Assembly: GCF_001424345.1 (NCBI RefSeq)
Contig: NZ_LMPF01000021.1
Span: forward strand, 594,635 to 658,634
Direction: 5' to 3'
Length of the DNA stretch: 64,000 nt
From: Burkholderia sp. Leaf177
Lineage (GTDB): Bacteria > Pseudomonadota > Gammaproteobacteria > Burkholderiales > Burkholderiaceae
The position numbers were made by a program, and so were the translations under genes. Positions 45,110 to 53,798 of the stretch are shown one piece after another (within the stretch, counting starts at the first letter, position 1; every line of letters starts with the position of its first letter). The notes beneath the pieces are model-generated. The model was not told the origin of the DNA, searched no databases, and worked only from the letters and a program-made list of their open reading frames with translations.

Positions 45110-46915
45110 ATGATGAATCGCTCCGCACTGGTTGCCGAACAACCGCATCCCGAGATGCTCCCGAATCGTCCCGCGCGATGGCGTGCGTGGTTGCGTCCCG
45201 GCGCGATGAGTGCGCCGATCGTGATCCTGCTGCTCGTGATGCTGGTCTATCCCGTCGGGCAGTTGCTGCTTCTGAGCGTGCATAACGGCACGGGCTTCAC
45301 GCTCGTGGAATACAAGCGGCTGTTTGCGTCGTCGGTATATGTGGATGTGTTGCTGATCACGCTGAAGGTCTCTTTGTGGACCACGTTCTTTTCCGTGCTG
45401 ACCGGATATCCGATCGCGTATCTGATTTCATCGCTGACACGGGAGCGCAAGAACCGCCTTCTGTTCTGGGTCCTGCTTTCGTTCTGGACCAGCTTTCTCG
45501 TGCGCACGTTTGCATGGGTCGTGCTGCTCGGACGCAACGGCGTGATCAACCAGGTTCTGATGGGACTTGGAATTATCGACCGGCCGATGAACCTGCTTTA
45601 CAACTTCTCCGCCGTGGTCGTGGGCATGGTCCACGCGTTGATGCCGCTCGCAGTGCTGACCATGTTGTCGGTCATGGAGAACATCGACCGGCGTTTGCCG
45701 AGCGCCGCCGCAACACTCGGCGCGCGTCCCGGCACGGTGTTCTGGAAGGTGTACTTTCCGTTGTCGTTGCCGGGCGTCGCAGCGGGCGCGTTGATGGTTT
45801 TCGTGACGGCCATCGGCTTCTTCATCACGCCGACGCTGCTCGGCGGTCGTCATCAAACGATGATCACGCAACTGATCATCGACCAGGTGATGCAGGCTTT
45901 GAACTGGGGTTTTGCGGGCGCGATTTCGGTATTGCTGCTGGCGGTCGTGCTGATCGTGTTCCTGATCTACGACCGCCTGGTCGGACTGTCGACAATGGCC
46001 GGCGGCTCGTCTGCGCGCGGCCCGAAACACGGCGGCGGATTCGGCCGCAAACTCGGCGATGTCATCCTGACAGTGCTGGGCAACGCCACGGACTTGGTCA
46101 TCGGCTTGCTGCCGAAACGCCGCAAGCGCGCCGCTGAAGGTGCGAGCCTCACCTTGCGCGTGGTCGTGATCCTGCTGCTCGTATTCCTGAGCGCGCCCGC
46201 GTTCCTGATGATCCCGCTCTCCTTCGATTCCGCTTCCGGTCTTGCATGGCCGCCGCACGGATTTTCGCTGCAGTGGTATCGGCAGATCACGGAGTCGCCG
46301 TTGTGGATGCAGGCCATCACGCGCTCGATGCTCGTGGGTATCGGCACCGGGATTCTTTCGATGCTGATCGGCACGCCCGCCGCGTTCCTGCTCGTACGTG
46401 GCGGCATGAAAGGCAAGGCCGCGATGCTCGCGTTCGTGCTCGCGCCAATCGTCGTGCCGCGCATGATCATCGCGGTCGGTGTGTTTTATTTCTTCGCGAA
46501 GATCGGGCTGATCGGGTCGTCGTATGGACTCGTGCTGGCGCATACGGTGGTTGCCGTGCCCTACGTGGTGATCACCATGATGGCCGTGCTGCGCAACTAC
46601 GACACACGCCTCGACCTCGCCGCGCAAAGCATGGGCGCGCGCCCGTGGGCCACGTTGCGTCGCGTCACCTTCCCGATCCTCGGCGCGGGTTTGATGTCGT
46701 CGTTCCTGTTCGCGTTTGCAACTTCCTTCGATGAACTCACCATCGCCCTTTTCTCGTCGGGCGGCTTGAGCACGACGCTGCCCAAGCAGTTCTGGGACGA
46801 AATCACCATGCAGATCTCGCCGGTCATCGCGGCGGTATCGACGTGTTTGTTTGCGTTCATTGCAGTGCTGATCTGGGTCGCCGATCGTTTGCGCCGACGC
46901 AGCCTTGCTTCTTGA
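45110..46915 (+). CDS. fused ABC permease (PotB-PotC fusion)
   Basis: One 601-residue chain holds two complete permease units. The N-terminal half (about 25-290) has six hydrophobic spans and an EAA loop PSAAATLGARPGTVFWKVYFPLSLPGV; the C-terminal half (about 340-600) has six more and the loop LAAQSMGARPWATLRRVTFPILGAGL. A charged linker (PKHGGGFGRKLGD to LLPKRRKRAAEG, about 300-340) joins them. Most Pot-type systems use two separate permeases, as in the other operon in this window. The first ATG of ATGATG follows the ATPase stop without a gap; the ribosome site is inside the ATPase end. Confidence 0.9.
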   Translation: MMNRSALVAEQPHPEMLPNRPARWRAWLRPGAMSAPIVILLLVMLVYPVGQLLLLSVHNGTGFTLVEYKRLFASSVYVDVLLITLKVSLWTTFFSVLTGYPIAYLISSLTRERKNRLLFWVLLSFWTSFLVRTFAWVVLLGRNGVINQVLMGLGIIDRPMNLLYNFSAVVVGMVHALMPLAVLTMLSVMENIDRRLPSAAATLGARPGTVFWKVYFPLSLPGVAAGALMVFVTAIGFFITPTLLGGRHQTMITQLIIDQVMQALNWGFAGAISVLLLAVVLIVFLIYDRLVGLSTMAGGSSARGPKHGGGFGRKLGDVILTVLGNATDLVIGLLPKRRKRAAEGASLTLRVVVILLLVFLSAPAFLMIPLSFDSASGLAWPPHGFSLQWYRQITESPLWMQAITRSMLVGIGTGILSMLIGTPAAFLLVRGGMKGKAAMLAFVLAPIVVPRMIIAVGVFYFFAKIGLIGSSYGLVLAHTVVAVPYVVITMMAVLRNYDTRLDLAAQSMGARPWATLRRVTFPILGAGLMSSFLFAFATSFDELTIALFSSGGLSTTLPKQFWDEITMQISPVIAAVSTCLFAFIAVLIWVADRLRRRSLAS

Positions 46916-46941
46916 ATAACCTTGATTTACAGGACTCACTC

Positions 46942-47847
46942 ATGCTTTCAGCTCAACAACTGCGTGGCGTTTTCCCGGCCATTCCAACGCCCGTCAATCC
47001 CGACGACACCATCAACGCCGATGCCGCCCGCGCCTTGATGCGCTATCTGATGAAGCAGGGCGTGGACGGCGTGGTTCCCCTCGGCGGCACGGGCGAATAC
47101 GGCGCGCTTTCGCGGGCGGAACGTGTTCGCATGGCCGAGATCACGGCGAAGGAAGCGGCGGCCAAGATTCCGGTGATCGCCGGTGTGCTCGATCCTGGTT
47201 ATCACGATGCAATGCAAGCCGGCAAGGATTTCGCCGCCGCAGGTGCCGATGGTCTGCTCGTACTCACGCCCTATTACACGAACCCGACGCAAGGCGGCAT
47301 TCGCGACTACTTCCTGCGTTACGCCGATGAATCTCCGTTGCCGATTCTCATCTACGAAATCCCGTACCGCACGCGCATCGCGATCGCTCCCGAAGTGCTG
47401 CACGAGTTGTCGAAGCACGAGCGGATCATCGGCATGAAGGCGTGCAACACGGACATGTGGCATTTCCTGCGCACGGTCGCGGGCGTGGATGAATCGTTTG
47501 CCGTGCTGAGCGGCGAGGACACATTGTTCCCGCTGCACGTGGCGGCGGGTGCACGCGGTGGCATCGTGGTGACGGCGACGCTGTTGCCGACCGCATGGAA
47601 AAAAATCTACGACCTGGCTCGCGAGGGCAGGACACAGGACGCGCTCGCGCTACATCGCTCGCTGATTCCGTTAATGAACATGGCGTTCGCCGAAACGAAT
47701 CCGGGACCCATGAAGTCGGTGATGGATCTGATCGATGTCCACGCGCCCGACATGCTTGCGCCGCTGGTTCAGGCTGACCCGGCGTTGTCGGCGAATCTGC
47801 GCGCGGAACTCGAAAAGCAACTCGATATGTTCGAACGCAAGCTTTGA
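46942..47847 (+). CDS. DapA-family (DHDPS/NAL) aldolase or dehydratase
   Basis: The 301-residue class I lyase has the GGTGEYGALS carboxylate-binding motif (48-57), YEIPYR with the catalytic Tyr138, and the Schiff-base Lys166 in GMKACNT. The family cleaves or dehydrates 2-keto acids (dihydrodipicolinate synthase, N-acetylneuraminate lyase, keto-deoxy-sugar-acid lyases, 4-hydroxy-2-oxoglutarate aldolase, hydroxyproline pathway deaminase). The residue before Tyr and the transporter neighbours argue for a catabolic role, not lysine synthesis. The start at 46942 follows AGGA; an earlier ATG at 46843 lies within the permease gene. It is the last gene of this unit. Confidence 0.88.
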   Translation: MLSAQQLRGVFPAIPTPVNPDDTINADAARALMRYLMKQGVDGVVPLGGTGEYGALSRAERVRMAEITAKEAAAKIPVIAGVLDPGYHDAMQAGKDFAAAGADGLLVLTPYYTNPTQGGIRDYFLRYADESPLPILIYEIPYRTRIAIAPEVLHELSKHERIIGMKACNTDMWHFLRTVAGVDESFAVLSGEDTLFPLHVAAGARGGIVVTATLLPTAWKKIYDLAREGRTQDALALHRSLIPLMNMAFAETNPGPMKSVMDLIDVHAPDMLAPLVQADPALSANLRAELEKQLDMFERKL

Positions 47848-47856
47848 TCTGAACGA

Positions 47857-48684
47857 TCAGCGCTTATAGCCGGAAAGCCGCGCCTTCGAAATAGACGTCG
47901 CGGCGACCTGCACGTGCTGCGCGAGTTCGGCTTCCACGCGCTCGATAGACCAGCGCGACGTGGGCACGGAAATGTTGATCGCGGCGACCGCCATGCCGCC
48001 GTGGTCCGTCACCGGCGCAGCCACGGAAATATCGCCGAGCACGGTTTCGTTCTCGATCACCGCGTAGCCGCGTCGCGCGACTTTGCGCACGCGTTCAAGC
48101 AGTTTGTCGGGATTGGTTTCGGTGTAATGCGTGACGGGGTCGAGGCGTGTTTGCGAAAGGATCTCGCGCACGCGGTCATCGGAAAGACGCGACAGGATTG
48201 CGATGCCCGATGCCGTGAACATGGCCGGCAAACGCGCGCCGACCACAATGTCGATGTTCACCAGATGCTGCCCCGGGAAGCGCGCAACGAACACGATCTC
48301 GTGTCCGTCGAGTTCCTGGAGATTGGTGGTTTCGCCGAGCCGGCGGCTGATGTCGAGAAGATACGGCGAGGCTTTGTCGATGAGCTCGTTCGCGCGCACG
48401 TAGTTGTACGAGAACTGCAGCACCTTGGTGGTCATGCCGTAATTGCGCGTTTCCGGTACGCGATACAGATAGCCGAGCACTTCGAGCGTATGCACGAGGC
48501 GTTGCGTGGCGCTGCGATCGAGTCCGGACGCGCGGGCAATATCGACGAGGGTCATGTGGCGGCTCGGACCGTCGAACGCGTGCAGGACCTGGAAGGCTTT
48601 TTCGGTTGATCCGACAAACAGCGACGAGCGCTGAGTCTCTTTCTCGCCTGACTCTTTTGGCTTGTCAGCAGCGCTTTTGACCAT
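47857..48684 (-). CDS. IclR-family regulator
   Basis: The 275-residue regulator has the winged helix FVGSTEKAFQVLHAFDGPSRHMTLVDIARASGLDRSATQRLVHTLEVLGYL (about 23-75) and the effector domain (from about 100) with GETTNLQELDGHEIVFVARFPG and GDISVAAPVTDHGGMAVAAINISVP. It is divergent from the FMN oxidase gene across a 71-bp spacer with a perfect palindrome, and convergent with the DapA-type gene. It likely controls this catabolic region in response to an intermediate. Confidence 0.92.
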   Translation of the reverse strand: MVKSAADKPKESGEKETQRSSLFVGSTEKAFQVLHAFDGPSRHMTLVDIARASGLDRSATQRLVHTLEVLGYLYRVPETRNYGMTTKVLQFSYNYVRANELIDKASPYLLDISRRLGETTNLQELDGHEIVFVARFPGQHLVNIDIVVGARLPAMFTASGIAILSRLSDDRVREILSQTRLDPVTHYTETNPDKLLERVRKVARRGYAVIENETVLGDISVAAPVTDHGGMAVAAINISVPTSRWSIERVEAELAQHVQVAATSISKARLSGYKR

Positions 48685-48710
48685 GCTTGTTTGGTTCTTG
48701 AAAGTATCGG

Positions 48711-48727
48711 ATTGTGATTATCACAAT
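48711..48727. promoter_or_regulatory. 17-bp palindrome between the IclR and FMN oxidase genes
   Basis: ATTGTGATTATCACAAT is a perfect palindrome with eight-base arms around one T, centred at 48719 between the two divergent starts (48684 and 48756). Position and size suit a shared operator for the IclR protein, controlling itself and the oxidase. Confidence 0.6.
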
Positions 48728-48755
48728 TGTAGTGCAATCGAATCGGGGAGCTTGA

Positions 48756-49940
48756 ATGGTTTCATCGGTGGCTGAATTCCGGCTCGTTGCGCGCCGGCGT
48801 TTGTCGCGTCTGGCGTTTGATTATCTGGATGGCGGTGCCGAAGACGGCGACGCTTTGAAGCGCAATATCGATGCATACAAGCAGTGGCTTTTCAAGCCGC
48901 GCGTGCTCAAGGACGTGTCGATCTGTTCTGCCGCAACGCAGTTTTTCGGACGTGCAGCGGCCGCACCGATGATCGTCGGACCGACGGGTTTGAACGGTCT
49001 TTTCTGGCCGCGCGCCGATGAACTCCTCGCGCAAGCGGCGAGCCGCGCGGGTTTGCCGTTCGCGTTATCGACCGCTTCAACGTCACTGCTCGAAGACGTG
49101 CGCGCCGCCGCCGCGCAAGGCGACTTGTGGATGCAGCTTTACGTGCAGCAGGATCGCGGCATTGCAGAAGACATCATGCGGCGGGCCAGCGCTGCGGGAT
49201 TTTCGACGCTTCTTTTGACCGTCGATGTCCCCGTGCACGGCAAGCGCGATCACGACACGCGCAACGGCTTCAAGTTACCGTTGAAGCTGACGCCGAAACT
49301 CATTGCCGATTGCGTGATGCATCCGCATTGGTCGATGCAAATGGCGCGCTTCGGATCGCCGCAACTGAAGAACATTGCTAAGAGCGTGGGCGAGCGCGCG
49401 GATTTATCGCGTCATTCAGCCATGCTGAGCCGGCAGATGGATCTGCACCTGGAATGGACGGACCTCGACTGGGTTCGCAAACACTGGAGCGGAAACGTGG
49501 TGGTGAAAGGCGTGATGAGCGCCGACGATGCAACGCTCGCGTTGAAGCATGGCGCGGATGGCATCGTTGTATCGAACCATGGCGGCCGGCAATTAGGCAG
49601 CACGTTCGCGCCGGTGGAAGTGTTGCCGCGAATCGTGGATGCGGTTGGCGACGAGATGACCGTGTTGATCGATGGCGGCGTGCGGCGCGGCAGCGATGCG
49701 TTGAAAGCGGTCGCATTGGGCGCGCGCGGTGTACTGCTCGGCCGCGCGCCATTGTATGGCGTCGCCGCAAACGGGCTGCCCGGCGTTGAAGGCGTCCTCG
49801 CGTTGATAATGGACGAGATGCTGATCGCATTGCGTTTGCTCGGTTGCCAGACACTCGCGGACCTCGGCCCGGCGTTTATCGGCAATGCGAACGATGTTGC
49901 TAATCACGCGTCGCGTTGCACGGCACGAAGCGCGCGATAA
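48756..49940 (+). CDS. FMN-dependent L-2-hydroxyacid oxidase/dehydrogenase (LldD/mandelate dehydrogenase type)
   Basis: The 394-residue protein follows the family over its whole length: LAFDYLDGGAEDG near residue 25 (start of the FMN domain), IVGPTGLNGLFWPRADELLAQAASRAGLPFALSTAS, WMQLYVQQDR, TVDVPVHGKRDHDTRNGF, then VVKGVMSADDA and the active-site SNHGGRQLGS (His and Arg). The end LIDGGVRRGSDALKAVALGARGVLLGRAPLYG binds FMN phosphate. It oxidises an L-2-hydroxyacid such as lactate, mandelate or a related compound. GGGGAG lies five bases before the ATG. With the D-specific GlcD-like enzyme nearby, both stereoisomers of a hydroxyacid could be used. Confidence 0.88.
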   Translation: MVSSVAEFRLVARRRLSRLAFDYLDGGAEDGDALKRNIDAYKQWLFKPRVLKDVSICSAATQFFGRAAAAPMIVGPTGLNGLFWPRADELLAQAASRAGLPFALSTASTSLLEDVRAAAAQGDLWMQLYVQQDRGIAEDIMRRASAAGFSTLLLTVDVPVHGKRDHDTRNGFKLPLKLTPKLIADCVMHPHWSMQMARFGSPQLKNIAKSVGERADLSRHSAMLSRQMDLHLEWTDLDWVRKHWSGNVVVKGVMSADDATLALKHGADGIVVSNHGGRQLGSTFAPVEVLPRIVDAVGDEMTVLIDGGVRRGSDALKAVALGARGVLLGRAPLYGVAANGLPGVEGVLALIMDEMLIALRLLGCQTLADLGPAFIGNANDVANHASRCTARSAR

Positions 49941-50030
49941 GCCCTCTATAATCCCGCCTTTCGAAGCGATCTCGTTTGCATTCCAAAACGTCTGCACATC
50001 GCTTCGACTGTTACGATTATTTGAGGGAAC

Positions 50031-50372
50031 ATGCCGACACTTCCGCCCTGCCCGCTCTGTGCGATGGAAAATACTTACGCCGATGCAGACCGCATCATTT
50101 GCGCCGACTGCGCCCACGAATGGTCCGCAACCGACACGGTTCCCGCCGATGAAAACGAAACATCCGTCGTGAAAGACGCGAACGGCAACGTGCTCGCCAA
50201 CGGCGATTCCGTCGTGCTGATCAAGGACCTCAAGGTCAAAGGTTCATCGATTACGCTGAAGGTCGGCACGAAAGTGAAAAGCATCCGGCTTGTTGGCGGT
50301 GACCATGAAGTCGATTGCAAGATGGACGCCGGAAGCTTCATGCTCAAGGCGTGCTATCTGAAGAAGGCTTAA
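50031..50372 (+). CDS. yjdM: zinc-ribbon alkylphosphonate-utilisation-type protein
   Basis: The 113-residue protein has an N-terminal zinc ribbon [25 protein letters not shown] (C-x2-C...C-x2-C, residues 7-31) and the conserved C-terminal domain [41 protein letters not shown] and [15 protein letters not shown]-like end. This is the PhnA/YjdM family. Despite the name it is usually not linked to C-P lyase, and none is present here. GAGGGAA precedes the ATG. It is convergent with the DUF2278 gene; their stops overlap by four bases. Confidence 0.92.
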   Translation: MPTLPPCPLCAMENTYADADRIICADCAHEWSATDTVPADENETSVVKDANGNVLANGDSVVLIKDLKVKGSSITLKVGTKVKSIRLVGGDHEVDCKMDAGSFMLKACYLKKA

Positions 50373-51019
50373 GTCTTCACGGGGTTGCCGTTCGCGTCGG
50401 TATCGAAGGTCTGCGATTGGAACGCGAAGAAAAACGCGCGCCACGTGTTGTCCGGATACGCGATCATCAGCGCGCCGTCCTGATACGCGCCGTTGTCCCG
50501 CGCGTACTGGCCGCCGTTGCCCTGGTTCATGTGGATATCGTGAACGCCGTTGCCGGGCACGAAATGGAAATACTGATCCGGCTTGTTCTGCTCGGGTCCC
50601 CAACGTGATCCGAACGCATAGACAATCGAGCCTTCCATGGCCATCGCGGCAACGACCGCGTCCTCCAGCTTGTCTTTCAGGTCGTTGTTCACGCCGGGCT
50701 CATCGGGCGGAACGGGTTTCATCGCCTGGGTATCGACAAGACCGCCGCGCACATAGTCGATCGCAAGACCGCCGGGCGTGGATGACAACTTCGTGAAGCC
50801 GGGCGTGAGCGCGCCCAGTTTCTGGATGAATTCGTCGGGCAGCGTGTCGAGTTCCTCGAACAGAACGGTTGAAGGCGCGTGCGGCGCCGACGATTTCACA
50901 TTCGATGCAATTCGAAAAACCGTCGTGCCGCCGTGGACGAGGATTTGATAATGGTCATCGTCTGCGTTTCGAAGATGGCCGGTGACCGTGCCTTTCAGCA
51001 CGCCATAGTTCACTGACAT
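50369..51019 (-). CDS. DUF2278 family protein
   Basis: The 216-residue protein shows the DUF2278 (YukJ-like) pattern: [27 protein letters not shown] at the start, a middle segment [18 protein letters not shown], and the end [32 protein letters not shown] with conserved His residues, then [25 protein letters not shown]. Its function is unknown; conserved His and Asp residues suggest a metal-dependent or nuclease-like activity, which is speculation. It lacks a signal peptide and should be cytoplasmic. GGAGG lies five bases before the ATG. Confidence 0.87.
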   Translation of the reverse strand: MSVNYGVLKGTVTGHLRNADDDHYQILVHGGTTVFRIASNVKSSAPHAPSTVLFEELDTLPDEFIQKLGALTPGFTKLSSTPGGLAIDYVRGGLVDTQAMKPVPPDEPGVNNDLKDKLEDAVVAAMAMEGSIVYAFGSRWGPEQNKPDQYFHFVPGNGVHDIHMNQGNGGQYARDNGAYQDGALMIAYPDNTWRAFFFAFQSQTFDTDANGNPVKT

Positions 51020-51292
51020 GAGTTCCTCCGTGGCTGGATTTTGTTTCGCAGCAAAGTTTGCGCCGGTTCCCGGGTTTCAACTTGCGGCGAGACAAATCCA
51101 GCTTAAATGTGCGTCTGCCATCAAACCGTCAAGGAAATATGCTTGGTGGGCCTTGGCATTTCCGCAACTTCGTTGTTATGTGCGTCTGAAAACATTTCGG
51201 CCGTTAAAGCGAATGTAATGTCACTAACACGACTCTTTGATCACTTAGAGTTGCCGTTCGAAAACCGTAACCGCCCTTGGCATTGCGCATTC

Positions 51293-51580
51293 ATGAACGC
51301 ACACTCTCTTACCGACCATCACATCAGCGACAGCAGCGAAACCAGCGGCAGCCCGCGCCTGGGTCGCGCATTTGCCGCAAGACTCGACATGACCATCAAG
51401 CGCTCGCGGCTGACATCGCAGCGCGTGGCGAAATCGCTCGGGGTAACGGAAGGGGATGTGGCGTTGTGGCGGGCAGGAATTACGATGCCGCGTAATGCGG
51501 ATTGCCGGCGTTTATCGGAATTGCTGCACGTGGATTGTTCGTGGCTAAGCGGCGGATCGGCGCTGGAGGAAAAACGCTGA
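51293..51580 (+). CDS. small helix-turn-helix protein
   Basis: The 95-residue protein has an XRE/Cro-like helix-turn-helix in FAARLDMTIKRSRLTSQRVAKSLGVTEGDVALWRAGITMPRNADCRRLSELLHVDCSWLSGG (about 28-88), which is shown here only in its key segments: SQRVAKSLGVTEGDVALWRAG is the recognition unit. The start is uncertain: ATG at 51293, 51218 and 51107 are all in frame and none has a good ribosome site; I chose the shortest because the extra N-terminus is not protein-like. It may regulate itself or the GGDEF gene that ends nearby on the other strand. Confidence 0.6.
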   Translation: MNAHSLTDHHISDSSETSGSPRLGRAFAARLDMTIKRSRLTSQRVAKSLGVTEGDVALWRAGITMPRNADCRRLSELLHVDCSWLSGGSALEEKR

Positions 51581-51598
51581 AGCTGCTTTGAGTAAGCT

Positions 51599-52642
51599 TC
51601 AAGTCGCCAGGCTCCACCGGGCTTTGCCCATCGCCTTGGCTACATTCAGGGCTTTATCAGCGGCATTGAGAGCGGTCAGCACGTCGGCACCGTGGTCGGG
51701 CACGAGCGCCACGCCAATGCTCGCGCCCACGTTCACCGAAACATGCGATGTCAGCGCAAACGCCGACGACATTTCATTGATGAGCCGATCCGCAAACGCA
51801 GCAGCATCGTCATGACCTGACGCACTGATGGTCACCACGAATTCGTCGCCGCCGATACGAAACACCATGTCGTCGGGGCCTTTCAGCGCATTCAAACGGC
51901 CGCCGATCATCACGAGCAGCAGGTCGCCGGCTTCGTGACCGTATTGATCGTTGACGGGTTTGAAACCATCCAGGTCGATGTAAAGCACCGCGGTTTTCCT
52001 GCCATTTCCCGACACCGCCTTGTACCGCGTCTGCGATGCGTGAATCAGTCCTGCACGGTTCGGCAAGCTGGTCAGCGCATCATGCCGCGCACGATGATCG
52101 TTTTCCCTTTCGGCTTTCATCGTGGAAACGAGCAGTCCGTTAAGGCGAAACGCAGCAATGCTCATTGCGACCAGATAAAACGGAATCTGTATCAGCGTAA
52201 GCGTCAGGATCAGTTCCTTGGACAAGGCAGCAGCAATGCAGCACGGGCCAAGCGACAATAAAATCATGATCGCGACGAGCCGCGGCGCGCCGAAATTCCT
52301 GAAGCAAATGCCACCGACCATGGCGGCCGCCGACAAACAGGAAAGCGTCGCCGCGATCCAGTCAGTGCTCAGGATACTAATGAACGCGCCATAACCGACG
52401 CTCGCTCCCCACAGCACGCCGAGCAGCAAATACACGTCCGTAAAGGTAGGCTGTCCGCGCCGTGCGGCCCGATGCGCCGCGACCAGCAACGCCAGGCGCG
52501 TGCCGCACAGCAAGACTTCCATTACCACCCAGGCTATGAACGCGGGCGTGGGTTCACGCAGCGTGATGGCGATGGAAACGGCAATCGTGTTGAGAACGCC
52601 GCCGGCAAAAATGGGCAAGGTGCCGAACAGACTTCCGATCAA
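51599..52642 (-). CDS. membrane-bound GGDEF diguanylate cyclase, N-terminus uncertain
   Basis: The protein makes cyclic di-GMP. The N-terminal half has about six hydrophobic spans (to residue 170), then a GGDEF domain with HDALTSLPNRAGL, YIDLDGFKPVNDQYGHEAGD and the intact active site FRIGGDEFVV. No I-site RxxD is seen four residues before the motif. From TTG 52642 it has 347 residues, but no ribosome site precedes this codon, and the frame continues upstream with protein-like sequence (LPRWRFTTWLCYSGPDVPDD) up to the stop at 52799-52801 without an ATG, GTG or TTG. A start at another codon or a frameshift near the N-terminus is therefore possible. c-di-GMP output fits the EPS locus in this genome. 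Confidence 0.8.
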   Translation of the reverse strand: MIGSLFGTLPIFAGGVLNTIAVSIAITLREPTPAFIAWVVMEVLLCGTRLALLVAAHRAARRGQPTFTDVYLLLGVLWGASVGYGAFISILSTDWIAATLSCLSAAAMVGGICFRNFGAPRLVAIMILLSLGPCCIAAALSKELILTLTLIQIPFYLVAMSIAAFRLNGLLVSTMKAERENDHRARHDALTSLPNRAGLIHASQTRYKAVSGNGRKTAVLYIDLDGFKPVNDQYGHEAGDLLLVMIGGRLNALKGPDDMVFRIGGDEFVVTISASGHDDAAAFADRLINEMSSAFALTSHVSVNVGASIGVALVPDHGADVLTALNAADKALNVAKAMGKARWSLAT

Positions 52643-53108
52643 CGCAGCCCGAATATCGTCGGGAACGTCAGGACCGGAATAGCACAGCCACGTTGTGAAT
52701 CGCCAGCGAGGCAGACTGATGGCTCTAATTTGGTATCCATGGATGGTTGCTTTTCTATGCGACTGCTTTCGCCACGTCGGCGTCGCACCTTCTGCCTGTC
52801 ATGGACTCAATCAGTAATCACAACACCAGCGGCTTTATGTTGTCCATTTGCGGCGATACGCGTGCTCTAGATTTCCCTTTAGCAAGGATGACCGCATATG
52901 CGCGTATTCTAAGCCCGCTTACTAGCTCATATCCAGTCGCTCGGGGTTAATCCATGGAGAATGGCCTCTAACGCCGGCTTAGGAAATCCGGCGTAACTTA
53001 GCTCTCAAAGCAAGGTGATGCGCAAGCCTGATTACGCCTTAACAAGCTTATCGGCGCGGGTGGGATAATCTTGAGCAATTTAAAATTCACTCGGCAAAAA
53101 GGAGAGCG
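52643..53108. other. upstream region of the GGDEF gene and HTH-NDT gene
   Basis: The first 156 bp probably encode the missing N-terminus of the GGDEF protein. The rest is non-coding, with a seven-base-arm inverted repeat ACGCCGG (52971-52977) and CCGGCGT (52988-52994), ten bases apart, and an AT-rich section just before the HTH-NDT ribosome site AAGGAGAG. I see no other gene. Confidence 0.45.
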
Positions 53109-53798
53109 ATGCGCGGCCCGACCAAGAAACAATTGTCGTTGATCGAATTGATCGACCAGGGCTTGAGCGTCGAAGAAATCGCGACGCGAACAGGCAAGCT
53201 CGTGACATCGGTTCATAAACAGTTGAACCGCGTACGACGTAAAGTTCGCGAAGGCCACTATGCACCCACACGGCTTCCTATCGAAATGGCGGCTGCTACG
53301 CCGCGCATCTATCTTGCGGGTTTCGATGTTTTTCGAAGCGACGCGTCAAGTCACGGCGAAAGGCTCAAGGCGATGTGTCAGTCGCGTGGAACCATCGGCT
53401 TGTATCCGCTCGACGGAAAGGTTCCAGATGAACTCGATCAGCGTGGAAAAGCACAATGGATTTGTCGCGCGAATATGGAATTGATTCGTTCGGCGGATAT
53501 CGTCATGGCAAATCTCAATGATTTTCGTGGCGTGGGCGAACCTGATAGCGGCACCGCATTCGAAGTGGGATTTGCTGTGGCATTAAGCAAGCCGGTGTGG
53601 AGTTATACCGGAGAAAACCGGACGTTGATCGAGCGTGTATCGGTAAGTGAAGAAGGTAGCGCATCGTATTGCGCCAAGGGTTTTGTGGTCGAGGATTTCG
53701 GCTTGAACCTGAATCTGATGCTTGCGTGCACGGCAAGCATTGTCGTAGGCGGCCCGGAGGATTGCCTCGACGCCATGGCCGCTGCGGGATTGATCTAA
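53109..53798 (+). CDS. helix-turn-helix / nucleoside 2-deoxyribosyltransferase-like fusion
   Basis: The 229-residue protein starts behind a strong AAGGAG. Residues 6-45 (KKQLSLIELIDQGLSVEEIATRTGKLVTSVHKQLNRVRRKV, cited in part) look like a LuxR/sigma-4-type helix-turn-helix. From about residue 65 a Rossmann-like nucleoside deoxyribosyltransferase domain follows: IYLAGFDVFRSDA, GLYPLDGKVPDE, NMELIRSADIVMANLNDF, then GEPDSGTAFEVGFAVALSKPVW with the Asp and Glu expected of the catalytic region. Enzymes of the family exchange or cleave nucleobases of deoxynucleosides. The N-terminal DNA-binding-like part is unusual and could make it a metabolite-sensing regulator. It is alone on its strand. Confidence 0.78.
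   Translation: MRGPTKKQLSLIELIDQGLSVEEIATRTGKLVTSVHKQLNRVRRKVREGHYAPTRLPIEMAAATPRIYLAGFDVFRSDASSHGERLKAMCQSRGTIGLYPLDGKVPDELDQRGKAQWICRANMELIRSADIVMANLNDFRGVGEPDSGTAFEVGFAVALSKPVWSYTGENRTLIERVSVSEEGSASYCAKGFVVEDFGLNLNLMLACTASIVVGGPEDCLDAMAAAGLI

Noticed and set aside
45428-46939. 503-codon frame antisense to the fused permease
   Set aside because: Composition is dominated by Arg, Gln and His with no domain; the permease on the other strand has full family motifs.
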